64,000 nucleotides of DNA from Conchocele bisecta (GCA_029237695.1 CM055271.1:37754462-37818461); one strand, 5' to 3'; shown: positions 42,932-52,983, counted from the first letter of the stretch. Notes: a model not told the origin generated them from the letters alone. Numbers and translations: made by a program.

Positions 42932-43125
42932 TATATATATACTGAGTATAACATAGGGAGGGATTTTTATCTCTAATAGGGTGTATCTTCTCATGTCATA
43001 AATATATGGTCTCGCGAGAAGTAGTATATAAGAGTCATAATGATTACAAGTTTCGTGTGGAAGCCACCACACGTAGTGGGTGGCTTCCATATAAACTTGT
43101 ATCATTATGACTCTTATATACTACT
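42932..43125 (-). repeat. Polinton right terminal inverted repeat
   Basis: This is the inverted partner of 25919-26108, nearly identical, which argues for recent insertion or copy correction between the ends. The start codon of the zinc-ribbon gene is only 5 nt inside it. Confidence 0.93.
43020..43125. repeat. Terminal hairpin, right (106 bp)
   Basis: Same palindrome as at the left end. Read inward it has the same arm order as the left copy, so no flip-flop inversion of the hairpin is seen between the ends. Confidence 0.88.
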
Positions 43126-43130
43126 TAGGT
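43126..43130. repeat. Target-site duplication, right (TAGGT)
   Basis: It directly follows ...TATATACTACT, the last base of the right terminal repeat, and equals the left copy at 25914-25918. Confidence 0.75.
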
Positions 43131-43343
43131 TTTAATGATTTATACTAATTACATGCGCCACCTGAAAAAAAAAATATTTTTGACAGATTATAAAGTATGA
43201 TCTTTGCACACCAAACAATACATACAGAGAATAAAATTAATAGTAATGTCCTTTAACATTTTAATGAAACATGGTTATCGCCCCTGATATCAGTGTGAAA
43301 ATTTAAAATGTAAAATGCATAATAATTCCAATCAATACGTGGG
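43131..43343. other. Host DNA flanking the Polinton on the right
   Basis: AT-rich, no gene or named repeat. Confidence 0.35.
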
Positions 43344-43580
43344 GTAATGATGTATCCTCAATTTAACAATTCGTTCCGTCGATTTAACAATTCGTACCCA
43401 CGATATAACAACTTGTTCCCTCGAATTAACAATTCGTTCCCAAGAAATGACAATTCGTTCCCTCAATTTAACAATTCGTTCCCACTAATTAACAATTCGT
43501 TCCCGTGGGAAGTAATTGTAAATTCTTGGGAACCAATTGTTAATTCGTGGGAATGAATTGTTATTTCGTGGGATCGAATC
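43344..43580. repeat. About 20-bp minisatellite, family E, array 2
   Basis: Units of CAATTCGTTCCC plus AATTTAACAATT-type text, in inverse orientation to array 1. Near 43500 the direction switches (CCGTGGGAAGTAATTG), so the array is partly palindromic. Confidence 0.82.
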
Positions 43581-43821
43581 GTAGTAGTAATTGTCCATAA
43601 TCTCAGTCGGATGAACGGTTTCCTTTGTTAGTGAATGTGCGTGATGTCAGGCAATAAACACTTGATGAAATCCGGTGTTTGTTTTTCAAATTTAAATCTG
43701 TATTCAAGTGGTTTGGCGAAATATAATAAACACAAATAATTAAAAATTCGATGAATACAATATTAGATTGTAATCGTATTTCTTGGAAAATTGCTGAGAA
43801 AATGTCTTCCTGTTATCGACA
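43581..43821. other. Host intergenic DNA, no gene seen
   Basis: Nothing recognised. Confidence 0.3.
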
Positions 43822-44062
43822 TTAACCCTTGCAACACCACAGACCTCTATAGAGACAATGTTTGCAAACAGTGCAGATCCAGATGAGCCGGCTCGTAACG
43901 AGCCGTCTCATCAGGATCTCCACTGTTTGTTAATAATTTTAAACGTCGTACAGATTACCCTTTTAGAATAATGGGATAATTTGAATGAACAAAATTAATG
44001 AAATAGCGTGAAACATTGGCATGGAACATCCTATTAAGTTACTTGGTGTTGAAAGGGTTAAT
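43822..44062. repeat. Foldback element, family L, copy 2
   Basis: ATTAACCCTTGCAACACC to GTTGAAAGGGTTAA, with the GATGAGCCGGCTCGTAACGA core palindrome. Confidence 0.74.
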
Positions 44063-44095
44063 ATGGGTTTTGCAACCATTTCCATCACATTCCCC

Positions 44096-44275
44096 AAAAC
44101 ATGTGCTATATGTTTTCCCATTCACGGCACTAACCTACTATTCTCTATCTAAGTTCCTTATTTCTGAACCAAAATATATGGTGTGACCACTCATTTGAAC
44201 CGTCCTCTTGAACCGTCTCGGAGAGTGGTCACAACATATACTTCTGATGAGAAATAAAGAAATTCTTGAGCCTTG
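44096..44275. repeat. Half of palindrome family J joined to family I
   Basis: TTTTCCCATTCACGGCACTA and CCTACTATTCTCTAT are one J arm. It is followed by TTCCTTATTTCTGAACCAAA and the I palindrome CCACTCATTTGAACCGTC against its diverged complement. The same J-then-I order recurs at 63711-63870. Confidence 0.68.
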
Positions 44276-44353
44276 CCGGATATTTTTTCCCATTAAAGGG
44301 TTAAAGGCACTGGGCCTCAGATATGCGCAGAAAATGATGACAATTAATAGATT

Positions 44354-44792
44354 ACTGTCTGTTCCACGTTTTTATCAGAAAGATCTAAATTGAAGTAGTT
44401 TTTCATCAATAATAAAAAATTCACCCTCCCCCAAAAAAAGTATTTGGCGAAATTCCATTAAATATTGATTTCAGTGCAAATTGTGGACCGATTTTCAAAA
44501 TCTAACTTTTGTTTTCTTAGTTACATCATTTCCAAACTATCTAGCCAGGTTTCGGAGTCAATTTCCAAAATATTTCGTTTTTCGACCCTCTTTGTCTCGA
44601 TGTACCTCTGTTTTGTTTGCCCCATGTTAAATTCCCATAGTAACATCGTTTTTTCGCAATAAAATAAATATTTGATGGAATTTTATCAAATTGTTATTGA
44701 TGAAAAAGTACTTACCTTTATATATTTTTGAGATTTAATGTGTTTAATAGCCAAAAATTCGTCGGCAGCCAAACGTGGAACAGACAGTAGTA
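44354..44792. repeat. Foldback element, family B, copy 3
   Basis: CTGTCTGTTCCACGTTTTTA to AAACGTGGAACAGACAGTA, with shared inner words GTTATTGATGAAAAAGTACT and GGAGTCAATTTCCAAAATAT. Confidence 0.7.
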
Positions 44793-44807
44793 AAGCATAT
44801 ACAGTGG

Positions 44808-45008
44808 AACCTCTTTATATCGGACACCAAGTAAACGCATTTGATCTTATGTTTCATGAGTTTCTTGGTCATTTATATCGGGTGATAATGTCTGTTCGTG
44901 ATCGCATAGCACACAACAATGGCTCAGAATGATCACATGCCTGAAATGCCTAATCCGGACGCCCTGAGGAACTCCCAGGGTGTCCGGTTTAGAGAGGTTT
45001 CGCTGTAC
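44808..45008 (+). repeat. Family K repeat, clearest copy
   Basis: TACAGTGGAACCTCTTTATA, CGGACACCAAGTAAACGC, GAGTTTCTTGGTCATTTATA, CTGTTCGTGATCGCATAGCA, then CAGGGTGTCCGGTTTAGAGA and GGTTTCGCTGTA. Ends are inverted (TACAGTG... and ...CGCTGTA), so it is a short inverted-repeat element. Confidence 0.72.
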
Positions 45009-45016
45009 ATGTATAT

Positions 45017-45290
45017 AGAGAATAGTAGGTTAGTGCCGTGAATGGGAAAACATATATGGCAAGGCTTAGGAAACGGGATGGGCGAGGCTCTGCCGAGCCC
45101 ATCCCGTTTCCGTGCCGCGCCAGATATGTTTTCCCATTCACGGCACTAACCTACATGTCCTGTTCTATTTATCCCGTCAACACCTACATATGGCTTTAAA
45201 ATGCAAAAAAATAACTATAGCCACCGCACATATTTATACGCAGTGATTAGGTCGTATTGACAGGATATCAAAAACGTTTCACGGCACCGT
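45017..45290 (+). repeat. Palindromic element, family J, reference copy
   Basis: AGAATAGTAGGTTAGTGCCG and its complement enclose GGAAACGGGATGGGCGAGGC around CTCTGCCGAG. The tail to about 45290 (TATTTATCCCGTCAACACCT, GTGATTAGGTCGTATTGACA) matches the DNA left of the N gap in reverse. Confidence 0.75.
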
Positions 45291-45389
45291 GTTCAAAAAT
45301 TTGTCTCAGCTGTATTAAAGTATTTTAAACTAGAAATGTGGCCTGTCGGCACACGAATGCCCCCGCTGGCAGCCAAAGAAAACAAGGCA

Positions 45390-45850
45390 TATTTGAATGT
45401 GGATTTGTCACAGGGAGGCAGAGGACCATTGAAGCAATGCGTGTGTGAAATGTGACGCAGATCCGAGTAAGGAAACAGAATTATAAGCCATTTACTCGAG
45501 CGTTAAGGTTTCGAACGCACCAAGTCTGTGACATTGACCCTGGGCTTAGCGGGGGCGGGACGAATGTGGATTTGGCACAGGGTGGCAGAGGACCTTTGGA
45601 GCAATGCATGTGTGTAATGTGAAGCAGATCCGAGCAAGGAAACATAAATTATAAGCCATTTACCCGAGCGTTAAAGTTTCGAACGCACCAAGTCTGAGAC
45701 CTTGAACCTGGGCTTAGCGGGGGCGGGACGAATGTGGATTTGTCACAGGGTAGCAGAGGACCATTGGAGCAATGCGTGTGTGAAATGTGAAGCAGATCCG
45801 AGCAAGGAAACAGAAATGATAAGCCATTTACCCGAGCGTTAAGGTTTCGG
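45390..45850 (+). repeat. About 168-bp tandem repeat, three units
   Basis: Unit words GAATGTGGATTTGTCACAGG, GAGCAATGCGTGTGTGAAAT, GCAGATCCGAGCAAGGAAAC and CCCGAGCGTTAAGGTTTCG recur at about 45394, 45561 and 45730. Units are a few per cent diverged. Confidence 0.82.
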
Positions 45851-45890
45851 GACGTACGTACGTACGTACGTATGTACGTACGCCGGTAAC
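45851..45890. repeat. (GTAC)n microsatellite
   Basis: About eight tetramers of ACGT/GTAC, self-complementary, ending the 168-bp array. Confidence 0.85.
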
Positions 45891-46126
45891 ACTATATGCC
45901 CCCCTCACCATTCGGTGGCGGGGGCATAATAAACAAATAACAAATATTGACAATTTTAGCGCAGGCGGTGGTGTTCACGAAATGCAACACAATAGAATGA
46001 GGCTTATCGCCGCCATTACTTGATCAATGGGAAGTAACTCTATTTGTGGTATGACAGTTTTATCCGTAGTGGATATCTCCCTTCTACGGAGCCCTGCACG
46101 GGACAAGGATTCTTTTTTATTAATTC

Positions 46127-46432
46127 TTTCCCACGAATTAACAATTCGTTCGCACAAATTGACAATTCGTTCCATCAATTTAACAATTCGTTCCCACGAA
46201 TGAACAATTCGTTCTGTTAATTCGTGGGAACGAATTGTTATATCGTGGGAACGAATTGTGTTATCTCGTGGGAACGAATTGTTATATTGTGGGAACGAAT
46301 GGTTAATTCCAGGGAACGAATTGTTAAATTGAGGGAACGAATTCTCATTTCGTGGGAAAGAATTGTTAATTCGAGGGAACGAAATGTTAAATTGAGGGAA
46401 CGAATTGTTATTTCGTTGGAACGAATTGATAA
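46127..46432. repeat. About 20-bp minisatellite, family E, array 3
   Basis: The first units run in the CAATTCGTTCCC direction, and from about 46215 they switch to GGGAACGAATTGTT. It is followed by AATTGATGTCCGCTGTGGGG and CTCCGTAC, as with array 1. Confidence 0.83.
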
Positions 46433-46879
46433 AAAAAAATTGATGTCCGCTGTGGGGCTCCGTACCCTTTTGTTATCAACACACAGGGTCCGCGGAGGAA
46501 AATCACACATGGTGGCTACATATGTCTGCGGTCTACGTACCATTTTCTAATATTTACATCATTACGCAAACACGTCTTATTTGGAATTAATAAATCACTG
46601 AACTACTTTCGGCAAGGGAGATAATCAATATCACGCGAACTATTTTCATACGAGCCAAGCGGTTTGTTCTGTTTATGATTAGAATATATAGTTTTAAGCT
46701 ATCTCCTGTGATATATAATGATACATTACTTTGTTATGTTATGGGTACTAATACATGTTGTTTCAATAGCGTATCTCTGTAACGGTATTGTTGTAGATGG
46801 AGTTGCAAATAATTTAATAATTATTACGTTCAAATGGTGGCGTAATACTGATAGCACTTCTGTATAACTGTGATTGTCA
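46433..46879. other. Host intergenic DNA, no gene seen
   Basis: Nothing recognised. Confidence 0.35.
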
Positions 46880-46888
46880 TAACAGTCG

Positions 46889-46975
46889 TGAGGTTAAGGT
46901 CGCCGGCTTTAATGATTTAATTACAGATTCCCGAAAGGGTCGGGGGTTCAAACCTCGACGTGGTATAAAAAAAAA
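46889..46975 (+). tRNA. Possible tRNA-like relic (class II type) or SINE head
   Basis: GTGAGGTTAAGGTCGCCGGC resembles a D-arm/A-box, CCCGAAAGGG resembles a long variable arm, and GGGGGTTCAAACCTCG resembles a T-arm/B-box. An A-run of ten follows. Acceptor and T stems pair poorly, so it is not a working tRNA. It could be the head of a tRNA-derived SINE. Confidence 0.3.
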
Positions 46976-47458
46976 ATTCTCCATATATTATTTTTGTGAT
47001 TTTAATATTTTTTATATTTTACACAATTTTATGATTTTAATAAAAATACCTATAAATTGATAGAAACTTACCAACAATTAAAGTGTCTGTCTTTAAGTAA
47101 TATATACACAGACATTTGTTACTATGTTTTTTTTAAGTTTAAGTAATATACACAGACAGTTTGTTACTGTAAGTTTAAGTTTGAGGTACTGTCATACTGT
47201 CTATACCATATAATGTTTTACTGTCCCAAAATCTTTTTTTTTTTGGCTGTCACAATTAATTAATTTTCGGACAGCAAACAATTTTTTATGAATTTGAAAT
47301 AATTATTGTCCTCCATCTGCTCACAACACTGTTCGAACTGCGCCTGTGGCTACCACGACCAGAATTCACTGGCCGCAAACACAGTAGCCATCGGCGTCTA
47401 TTTATTAAATTATTATTTTGTATTTTATTTGAATTCCGCGTGAACGCTGCATTTTGTG
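46976..47458. other. AT-rich host DNA with a small direct duplication
   Basis: TTTAAGTAATATATACACAG with TTTGTTACT occurs near 47091 and again near 47138. No gene. Confidence 0.4.
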
Positions 47459-47690
47459 TCAACACCATTTACAGAAAATATTGGTGATTTTCTAAACGAA
47501 TATCGGAGAAATGCGGCTATATTTTATTTTGTCAATTTTCAACACCATTTACGGAAAAAAATTACTGATTTTTTAAAACAATATCGGCACAACTAAATAC
47601 GATGATAGAATTTTTGTCAACTTTTCAACACCATTTACGGAAAATATTACTGATTTTCTAAAAACAATATCGGCGAAGGTGTACTGAACT
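47459..47690 (+). repeat. Tandem repeat, about 80-105 bp, three units
   Basis: CAACACCATTTACGGAAAAT, ATTACTGATTTTCTAAAA and CAATATCGGC recur near 47460, 47540 and 47628, with variable text between. Confidence 0.75.
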
Positions 47691-49489
47691 AATCATTATT
47701 TTAAATAACCAGCCGTCTAATAGATCTGTGTATAATCGAGAGTATATCGTTAATTGTCATGTTGTCTCCGACAGTGAGGTGTTGCGGCACACATCAAAAC
47801 GACACGTCAATTTCAAAACATTGCCTAAGGGTCACAGCTGTGTGGTGTCATCAGATCAACACCTCGTCACACACAACTACGCATTATCGATTTTTTCCCC
47901 ACACAGAGCGACGTGTATTTACAACTAGATCTGTGTAATGTGTCGGGTGTAGCCAAAGACCATACATAAAATAAATTCGTAATTAGTCACAGATGTAGCC
48001 TTAAAATATAATCGATTTCCTTAAATTACGTCCGCATGTTGACAGATATTTCAGAGCAGACGTCATCGTAATTTGCCGTTATTTATTTCCAAAATTAACC
48101 ATATATTCTGTAAATGGCGTTGAAAGTTGACAATAAATTAAGACCAGATCAGTACGTTAAATCGCTATCGACGAAAACTGACGATCCTATGAGAGAGTAA
48201 TACCGTTTAAGCGTATCCAATGTTAAATATACATCGTTATTTTTTTATGACTTTCGTAGTTTTTACCGAGAAATTCAAACCGTTTCCAATTATTGGGAAC
48301 ATAATATCATGATTAGCACATCGTTTCACTAAGCGGGGGTTACTCAGGAAATGGGATCACACGGTCTATTGTTTACACTGGATTAATGGCGGCCTCCATG
48401 AGGTCTCAGGTAAATCTTATTTTTCAATAATACGACTGTGGTTTCTTCCTTTTAGTGATAACCATGTTCCAGCCGTTAACACTTATTTAGCAACATTACT
48501 TAATATGTAGTTAGTCTGAACATTCTGCAGACAAATCTGAATTGGACGGAATCGAGCGTTGTTTAAACTTAGTCCGGTTCATATGCACAGGTCAAAATAT
48601 GAACTGAAAATGGCGCTTTGTGTGACAGAAATCCGTACGCGGACGAATAAAAAAAATATTTTGTTATAAATATCACATACAGCGAAACAGCGGTAGCATC
48701 TACTGTTTTAATAATATGCATACATATTGTAATTAATGTTTAATAGTGATATACTTATGAATAATATACGATACTATGGTTTATACTGCAGCACTATGTT
48801 TTTAGGCTGTGTGATTTGCCTCAATATAAACTGGATTAATTAATACTTATATTCATGCGCTTCATGACAACATCATTACATTTAAAATATACAAATATTA
48901 CTTAAAGGGGTACCGATATGATACATTTTAATAATATAAATATTGAAAATACACATTACAATCGCTTACAACATAAGTTATTGATTGAAAATAGTCACTG
49001 CATCGTGACCTATTTGACCGCATTACCTATTGCGCGGCAACCTCACCAAATCCGCTGTTTACATAGGTAACCACGGGTTTGGTGAGGTAGGCTCGCTAAT
49101 ACAATGTTTGCGTAATGATTGTCCATACAGTTATAATGGAAACGCCCATTTAACGTAATGCGTTTATATCCCAGTACAATACCTTAGACCCACGTGACGT
49201 CGCGCCATGTTGCTCACTGGTTAAAGTTCGTTTGACTTCATTAATTTTCACCAGGTTGATAATAACTGTACGTTATTGACCGGCAACGTCGCTGTTCCAG
49301 GAATTGCGACAAAAAGACGAAAAACCAGATTATTCTGGCTGTTGTAGAGAGGCTGCACTGTAGTTATCTCGTTCAATTTATCTCGTATTCACCAGTTAGT
49401 AAGTCGTTTTGACGCACTAATTATAATTACGAGCGTATATTTAACCCGTTCACCACTACGTACATGTACCTGGGGGCCGTGTCACTAAA
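47691..49489. other. Host intergenic DNA, one hairpin
   Basis: No reading frame above about 70 codons. A hairpin at about 49028-49110 pairs GCGGCAACCTCACCAAATCC with GGGTTTGGTGAGGTAGGCTC. The rest is unassigned. Confidence 0.4.
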
Positions 49490-49706
49490 CTTCGTACGAC
49501 TAAAATGTTCGTAAGTGCAAAATTATGAAAGTCTGTAGAGTTCACATTGACAAAGTTTTCTTGTGAAAAATTATTGGATTTACATTTATTGAGCATATGC
49601 AGCATATGCTCAATAAATGTAAATCCATCAATTGAAATTTCAAGACGATCCTAAATTTTCACTTACAAACATTGTAGTCGTACGAAGTTTCGTGAAACGG
49701 CCCCCT
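49490..49706. repeat. Foldback element, family C, copy 4
   Basis: CGTGTCACTAAACTTCGTAC to GTACGAAGTTTCGTGAAACG, with a central CATATGCAGCATATG. Confidence 0.77.
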
Positions 49707-49710
49707 GGAG

Positions 49711-49922
49711 TGGATATTGATATGTTAATTTTGCAACCAATCCAACCGTCACAAAATGGTTTTCAGACTTGTCTATGTATGCAACGAGGGTATTTCTTGT
49801 TCTCGACAATATGTAAATGAATTTCAAAAAGTGTAGATCCTGATGAGACGACTCGTTACGAGCCGGCTCATCTGGATTTGCACTGTTTGTATAAACCGCT
49901 ATAGCGGGGTTCAAATGGTTAA
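49711..49922. repeat. Foldback element, family L, copy 3
   Basis: It carries GATATGTTAATTTTGCAACC, TGATGAGACGACTCGTTACG and GCGGGGTTCAAATGGTTAA. The left end is cut by the neighbouring family C element. Confidence 0.7.
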
Positions 49923-50210
49923 GACGACCAATAAGATGTAGTAAGATAACGTAGTTACACAATACTTTATTTCAATACACTTGGATAATGTGATAGTCAT
50001 CAACAAGCTTGATCGTCTGGGCCTGAGATTGCGAGTTGCCGGGATGACCAATCGATGATCAGAAACGTTGGTAATCTGGGCAAGATTAACGCAGATGACT
50101 GTGCATCATGTTACCACATTAAGTAGACATAATAAATATTCCAACACAGAAAATAGTTCCAGTTATAATATTATTTTCCCAATCATTGCTGCGAGTTTGC
50201 ACATATGGAC
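49923..50210. other. Host DNA with a family G remnant
   Basis: TCAACAAGCTTGATCGTCTG and GCAAGATTAACGCAGATGAC (about 50000-50103) are G words; the terminal CACAACCGCC is lost. Confidence 0.4.
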
Positions 50211-50585
50211 ATGTGGACGCTTGTAGAGCCGGTTTTTGTAACCCCCCACACCCCGGTTTTTGTAAACCCCGTTAACAAAAACCGGGGGTTACAAAAACCG
50301 TAGACGTACGCGCCGGTTTTGCAACCCCCCGGTTTTTGTAACCCCAAATATTAATATTGATATACGTCAGATATGCTTGATTCAAACTTGAAATAAAGTA
50401 TGTTTCGTCCTGACCCGACGTTCGATACTCAAAATTTCGGGCGGTGGCATTTTTGTAACCTTGTTCTACACTAAAGCCGCGTTACTGAAACTGTAATCGA
50501 CTTTCCAATGCACGTGGTTTACAAAAACCGGGGGAGGGGGTGGGGAGGGGTACAAAATGCCGGCTCTACAGACGCTTGTAGTAAA
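50211..50585. repeat. Inverted-repeat element rich in CGGTTTTTGTAACCCC words
   Basis: The ends ACGCTTGTAGAGCCGG and CCGGCTCTACAGACGCTTGT are inverted. Inside, CGGTTTTTGTAACCCC occurs in both directions at least five times, including a foldback around CCCCGTTAACAAAAACCGGG (about 50260-50290). Confidence 0.72.
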
Positions 50586-50705
50586 TAGTAAATGATTGTG
50601 TCCCATTTTACATTGCGTTTCATTAAGCTGTTGCTAGGAGGCGTTATATATCATTGACTATGACAATTATAGCGAAGCTGTGAAATTGCTGTCAATAGTT
50701 CACAT

Positions 50706-51545
50706 TATTTGAAGGGGCAACTGGAAGAAGGGGACTAACTGCATTATGCAGTTAGTCCCCTTCTTCCAGTTGCCCCTTCAAATAACGTGCAGTTAGTCCC
50801 CTTCTTATAGTTGCCCCTTCCAATAACGTGCAGTTAGTGCCTTCTTCCAGTTGCCCCTTCAAATAACGTGCAGTTAGTCCCCTTTGCCCCTTCAAATAAC
50901 GTGCAGTTTGTCCCCTTCTTCAGTTGCCCCTTCAAATAAACGTGCAGTTAGTCCCCTTCTTACAGTTGCCCCTTCAAATAACGTGCAGTTAGTCCCCACC
51001 TTCTTACAGTTGCCCTTCAAATAACGTGCAGTTTGTCCCCTTCTTACAGTGCCCCTTTCAATAACGTGCAGCTCCCCTTCTTACAGTTGCCCCTTCAAAT
51101 AACGTGCAGTTAGTCCCCTTCTTACAGTTGCCCCTTCAAATAACGTGCAGTTAGTCCCCTTCTTACAGTTTGCCCCTTTCAATAACGTGCAGCTCCCCTT
51201 TTCTTACAGTTGCCCTTCAAATAACGTGCAGTTAGTCCCCTTCTTACAGTTGCCCCTTCAAATAACGTTGCAGTTAGTCCCCTTCTTACAGTTGCCCCTT
51301 CAAATAACGTGCAGTTTGTCCCCTTCTTACAGTTGCCCCTTCAAATAACGTGCAGTTAGTCCCCTTCTTACAGTTGCCCCTTCAAATAACGTGCAGTTAG
51401 TCCCCTTCTTACAGTTGCCCCTTTCAATAACGTGCAGCTCCCCTTCTTACAGTTGCCCCTTCAAATAACGTTCTGTTTGTCCCCTTCTTCCAGTTGCCCC
51501 TTCCAATAACGTGCAGTTAGACCCCTTCTTATAGTTGCCCCTTCA
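50706..51545 (+). repeat. 41-bp tandem array with an inverted first unit
   Basis: About twenty units of AGTTGCCCCTTCAAATAACG plus TGCAGTTAGTCCCCTTCTTA. At the left end one unit is inverted (GAAGGGGCAACTGGAAGAAG), making a hairpin around CTAACTGCATTATGCAGTTA. Units vary by short indels (CTCCCCTTCTT, TTTCAATAACG). The open frame at 51145-51348 is repeat translation. Confidence 0.88.
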
Positions 51546-51606
51546 TGAGGCAATTAGAAAAAATACTGATAATTGTCGGCAATATATGAATCTTCAAAAC
51601 AAATGT

Positions 51607-51676
51607 GCATCGGCCGGGAATCGAACCCGGGCCGCCCGCGTGGCAGGCGAGCATTCTACCACTGAACCACCGATGC
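51607..51676 (-). tRNA. tRNA-Gly (anticodon GCC)
   Basis: On the minus strand it starts GCATCGGTGGTTCAGTGGTA and ends GGTTCGATTCCCGGCCGATGC. The seven-base acceptor stem GCATCGG/CCGATGC pairs fully; D-arm, anticodon stem around TGCCACG and T-arm CCCGG/CCGGG are standard. The anticodon is GCC. It lacks an intron and has intact A and B boxes. A short T-run needed for polymerase III termination is expected just left of 51607 on this strand, where only ACATTTGTTTTGAA is seen, giving TTTT a few bases on. Confidence 0.97.
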
Positions 51677-51827
51677 TTGAAAAGAATTTATACTTTCACC
51701 TGTTTTATGTTGACATGCGCAAGCCCATGAGGTACATGTAATCGATCATTTCAAGTGACAAGTTAATTACATGACATCCAGCTCATCCAATATAATTATA
51801 CACTGTCATTGACTTTACATCTAGGTA

Positions 51828-52043
51828 CAGTGGGACCTCTCTAACCCGGACACCAATAAAGCATCTCCGATCTTATTTTTTATGAGTTTCTTGGTCATTT
51901 ATCTCATTTGATAATGTCTGTTCGTGATCGCATAGCACACACCTAAGGCTCATAATGATCAAATGCCTGATTTACAGTGAAACCTCTCTAAGCCGGACAC
52001 AATGGGAAACTCCCAGGGTGTCCAGTTTAGAGACGTTTCACTG
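51828..52043 (+). repeat. Family K repeat
   Basis: TACAGTGGGACCTCTCTAAC to GTTTCACTGTA, with the K words CGGACACCAATAAAGC and CTGTTCGTGATCGCATAGCA. Confidence 0.7.
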
Positions 52044-52426
52044 TATTCAATTTTGTTCCACGTTAATTCGCTAACAACGAATGTTAAATACTAAACATTA
52101 ACGAACACACATTTAATTAATAAGTCATGATCGGTACCAGCGGCCCGTTTCACTAAACTTCGTACATGTACGATAAAATACTCGTACCACGATTTTGATT
52201 GGAATAGATAATCTCAGCTATACGGATGACTTTTACTTTTTAATATGTCTTTTATATCATAGCTTATAGCTGAGACCCGGGTTTGGAACGTTCTCGAGCC
52301 AATTCCTACCCTAAAAGAAGATAAAGAAAAAAGACAAAAAAGACCGGGTCGTTACAAAATATGGTCACAATAACAGCCCATTGTTACGGAGCACCACAGG
52401 GGACGTATTCTTTTTTTTTTTTTAAA
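52044..52426. other. Host DNA with family C end fragment
   Basis: CCCGTTTCACTAAACTTCGT at 52144 is one end of family C without its partner. GATAATCTCAGCTATACGGA (about 52208) recurs inverted near 58105-58125, so a further unnamed foldback family is likely. Confidence 0.4.
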
Positions 52427-52606
52427 TCGTTCCCACGAAATAACAGTTCGTTACCACGGGAACGAATTGTTAATTCGTAGAAACGAATTGTTGTATCGTG
52501 GGAACGAATTGTCATTTCGAGGGAACGAATTGTTGTATCGTGGGAACGAACTGTTAATTCGAGGGAACGAATTGTTAAATTGAGGGAACGAATTGTTATT
52601 TCATTG
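52427..52606. repeat. About 20-bp minisatellite, family E, array 4
   Basis: Units GGGAACGAATTGTT plus AATTCGA, TGTATCGT or AAATTGA. On the left is GGAGCACCACAGGGGACGTA, the inverse of the GGGGCTCCGTAC flank of other arrays. Confidence 0.8.
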
Positions 52607-52983
52607 GTACCAGGTATCATAGCGCCCCTTTTACCAGTCAAACCCATGTATATTCAGCTAACAAACAATATTAGCAACAGTTAAATTTCAGATAGACCTA
52701 TTATATATGGCTAACAAATAATACTAGAACAGATAAAGTTCATACCAGTCGCAGGACAGGCCCATGTCATTTGATTTATGGTGACAACATTCTTACCCTG
52801 GAAGATTTGTTTTAAAATAGATCGTTTTACATATGAAGGCTGAATTGTACTTTACATTAATACTACAGTCTTGCACAGCTTTTTTTTGTTCACCACCATT
52901 TTTACATCCCCCCATTAGGTTCACGCACCCGCAGACTCTGTTGGAGTTAAATATGGTAAGGAAAAAACCACCCTAAATAGGCA
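52607..52983. other. Probable 5' leader of the LINE and host DNA
   Basis: TTCACGCACCCGCAGACTCT and ATGGTAAGGAAAAAACCACC just before 52984 may belong to the LINE's 5' untranslated part; no boundary can be placed by eye. Confidence 0.35.

Larger units (their letters stand above)
25919..43125. mobile_element. Complete Polinton/Maverick virus-like DNA transposon, 17.2 kb
   Basis: The ends are terminal inverted repeats of 190 bp (left) and 194 bp (right) beginning AGTAGTATATAAGAG; Polinton ends classically begin with AG. TAGGT lies directly outside both ends, a 5-bp target duplication (6 bp is usual for the group). Between the ends are the diagnostic genes: protein-primed DNA polymerase B, retrovirus-type integrase, FtsK/HerA-type packaging ATPase, major capsid and minor capsid proteins, plus about nine further genes. 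Size, gene set and structure fit the 15-20 kb Polintons of animals. The GC content and gene density are clearly higher than in the flanks. Many genes are frame-broken, so this copy looks non-autonomous as assembled. No maturation protease was found. Confidence 0.96.

Noticed and set aside
51145..51348. Frame with VPFLQLPLQ repeats
   Set aside because: Translation of the 41-bp array.
51535..51741. Frame containing GNRTRAARVAGEHSTTEPPM
   Set aside because: It is the complement of the tRNA-Gly gene read as protein, a common false hit.
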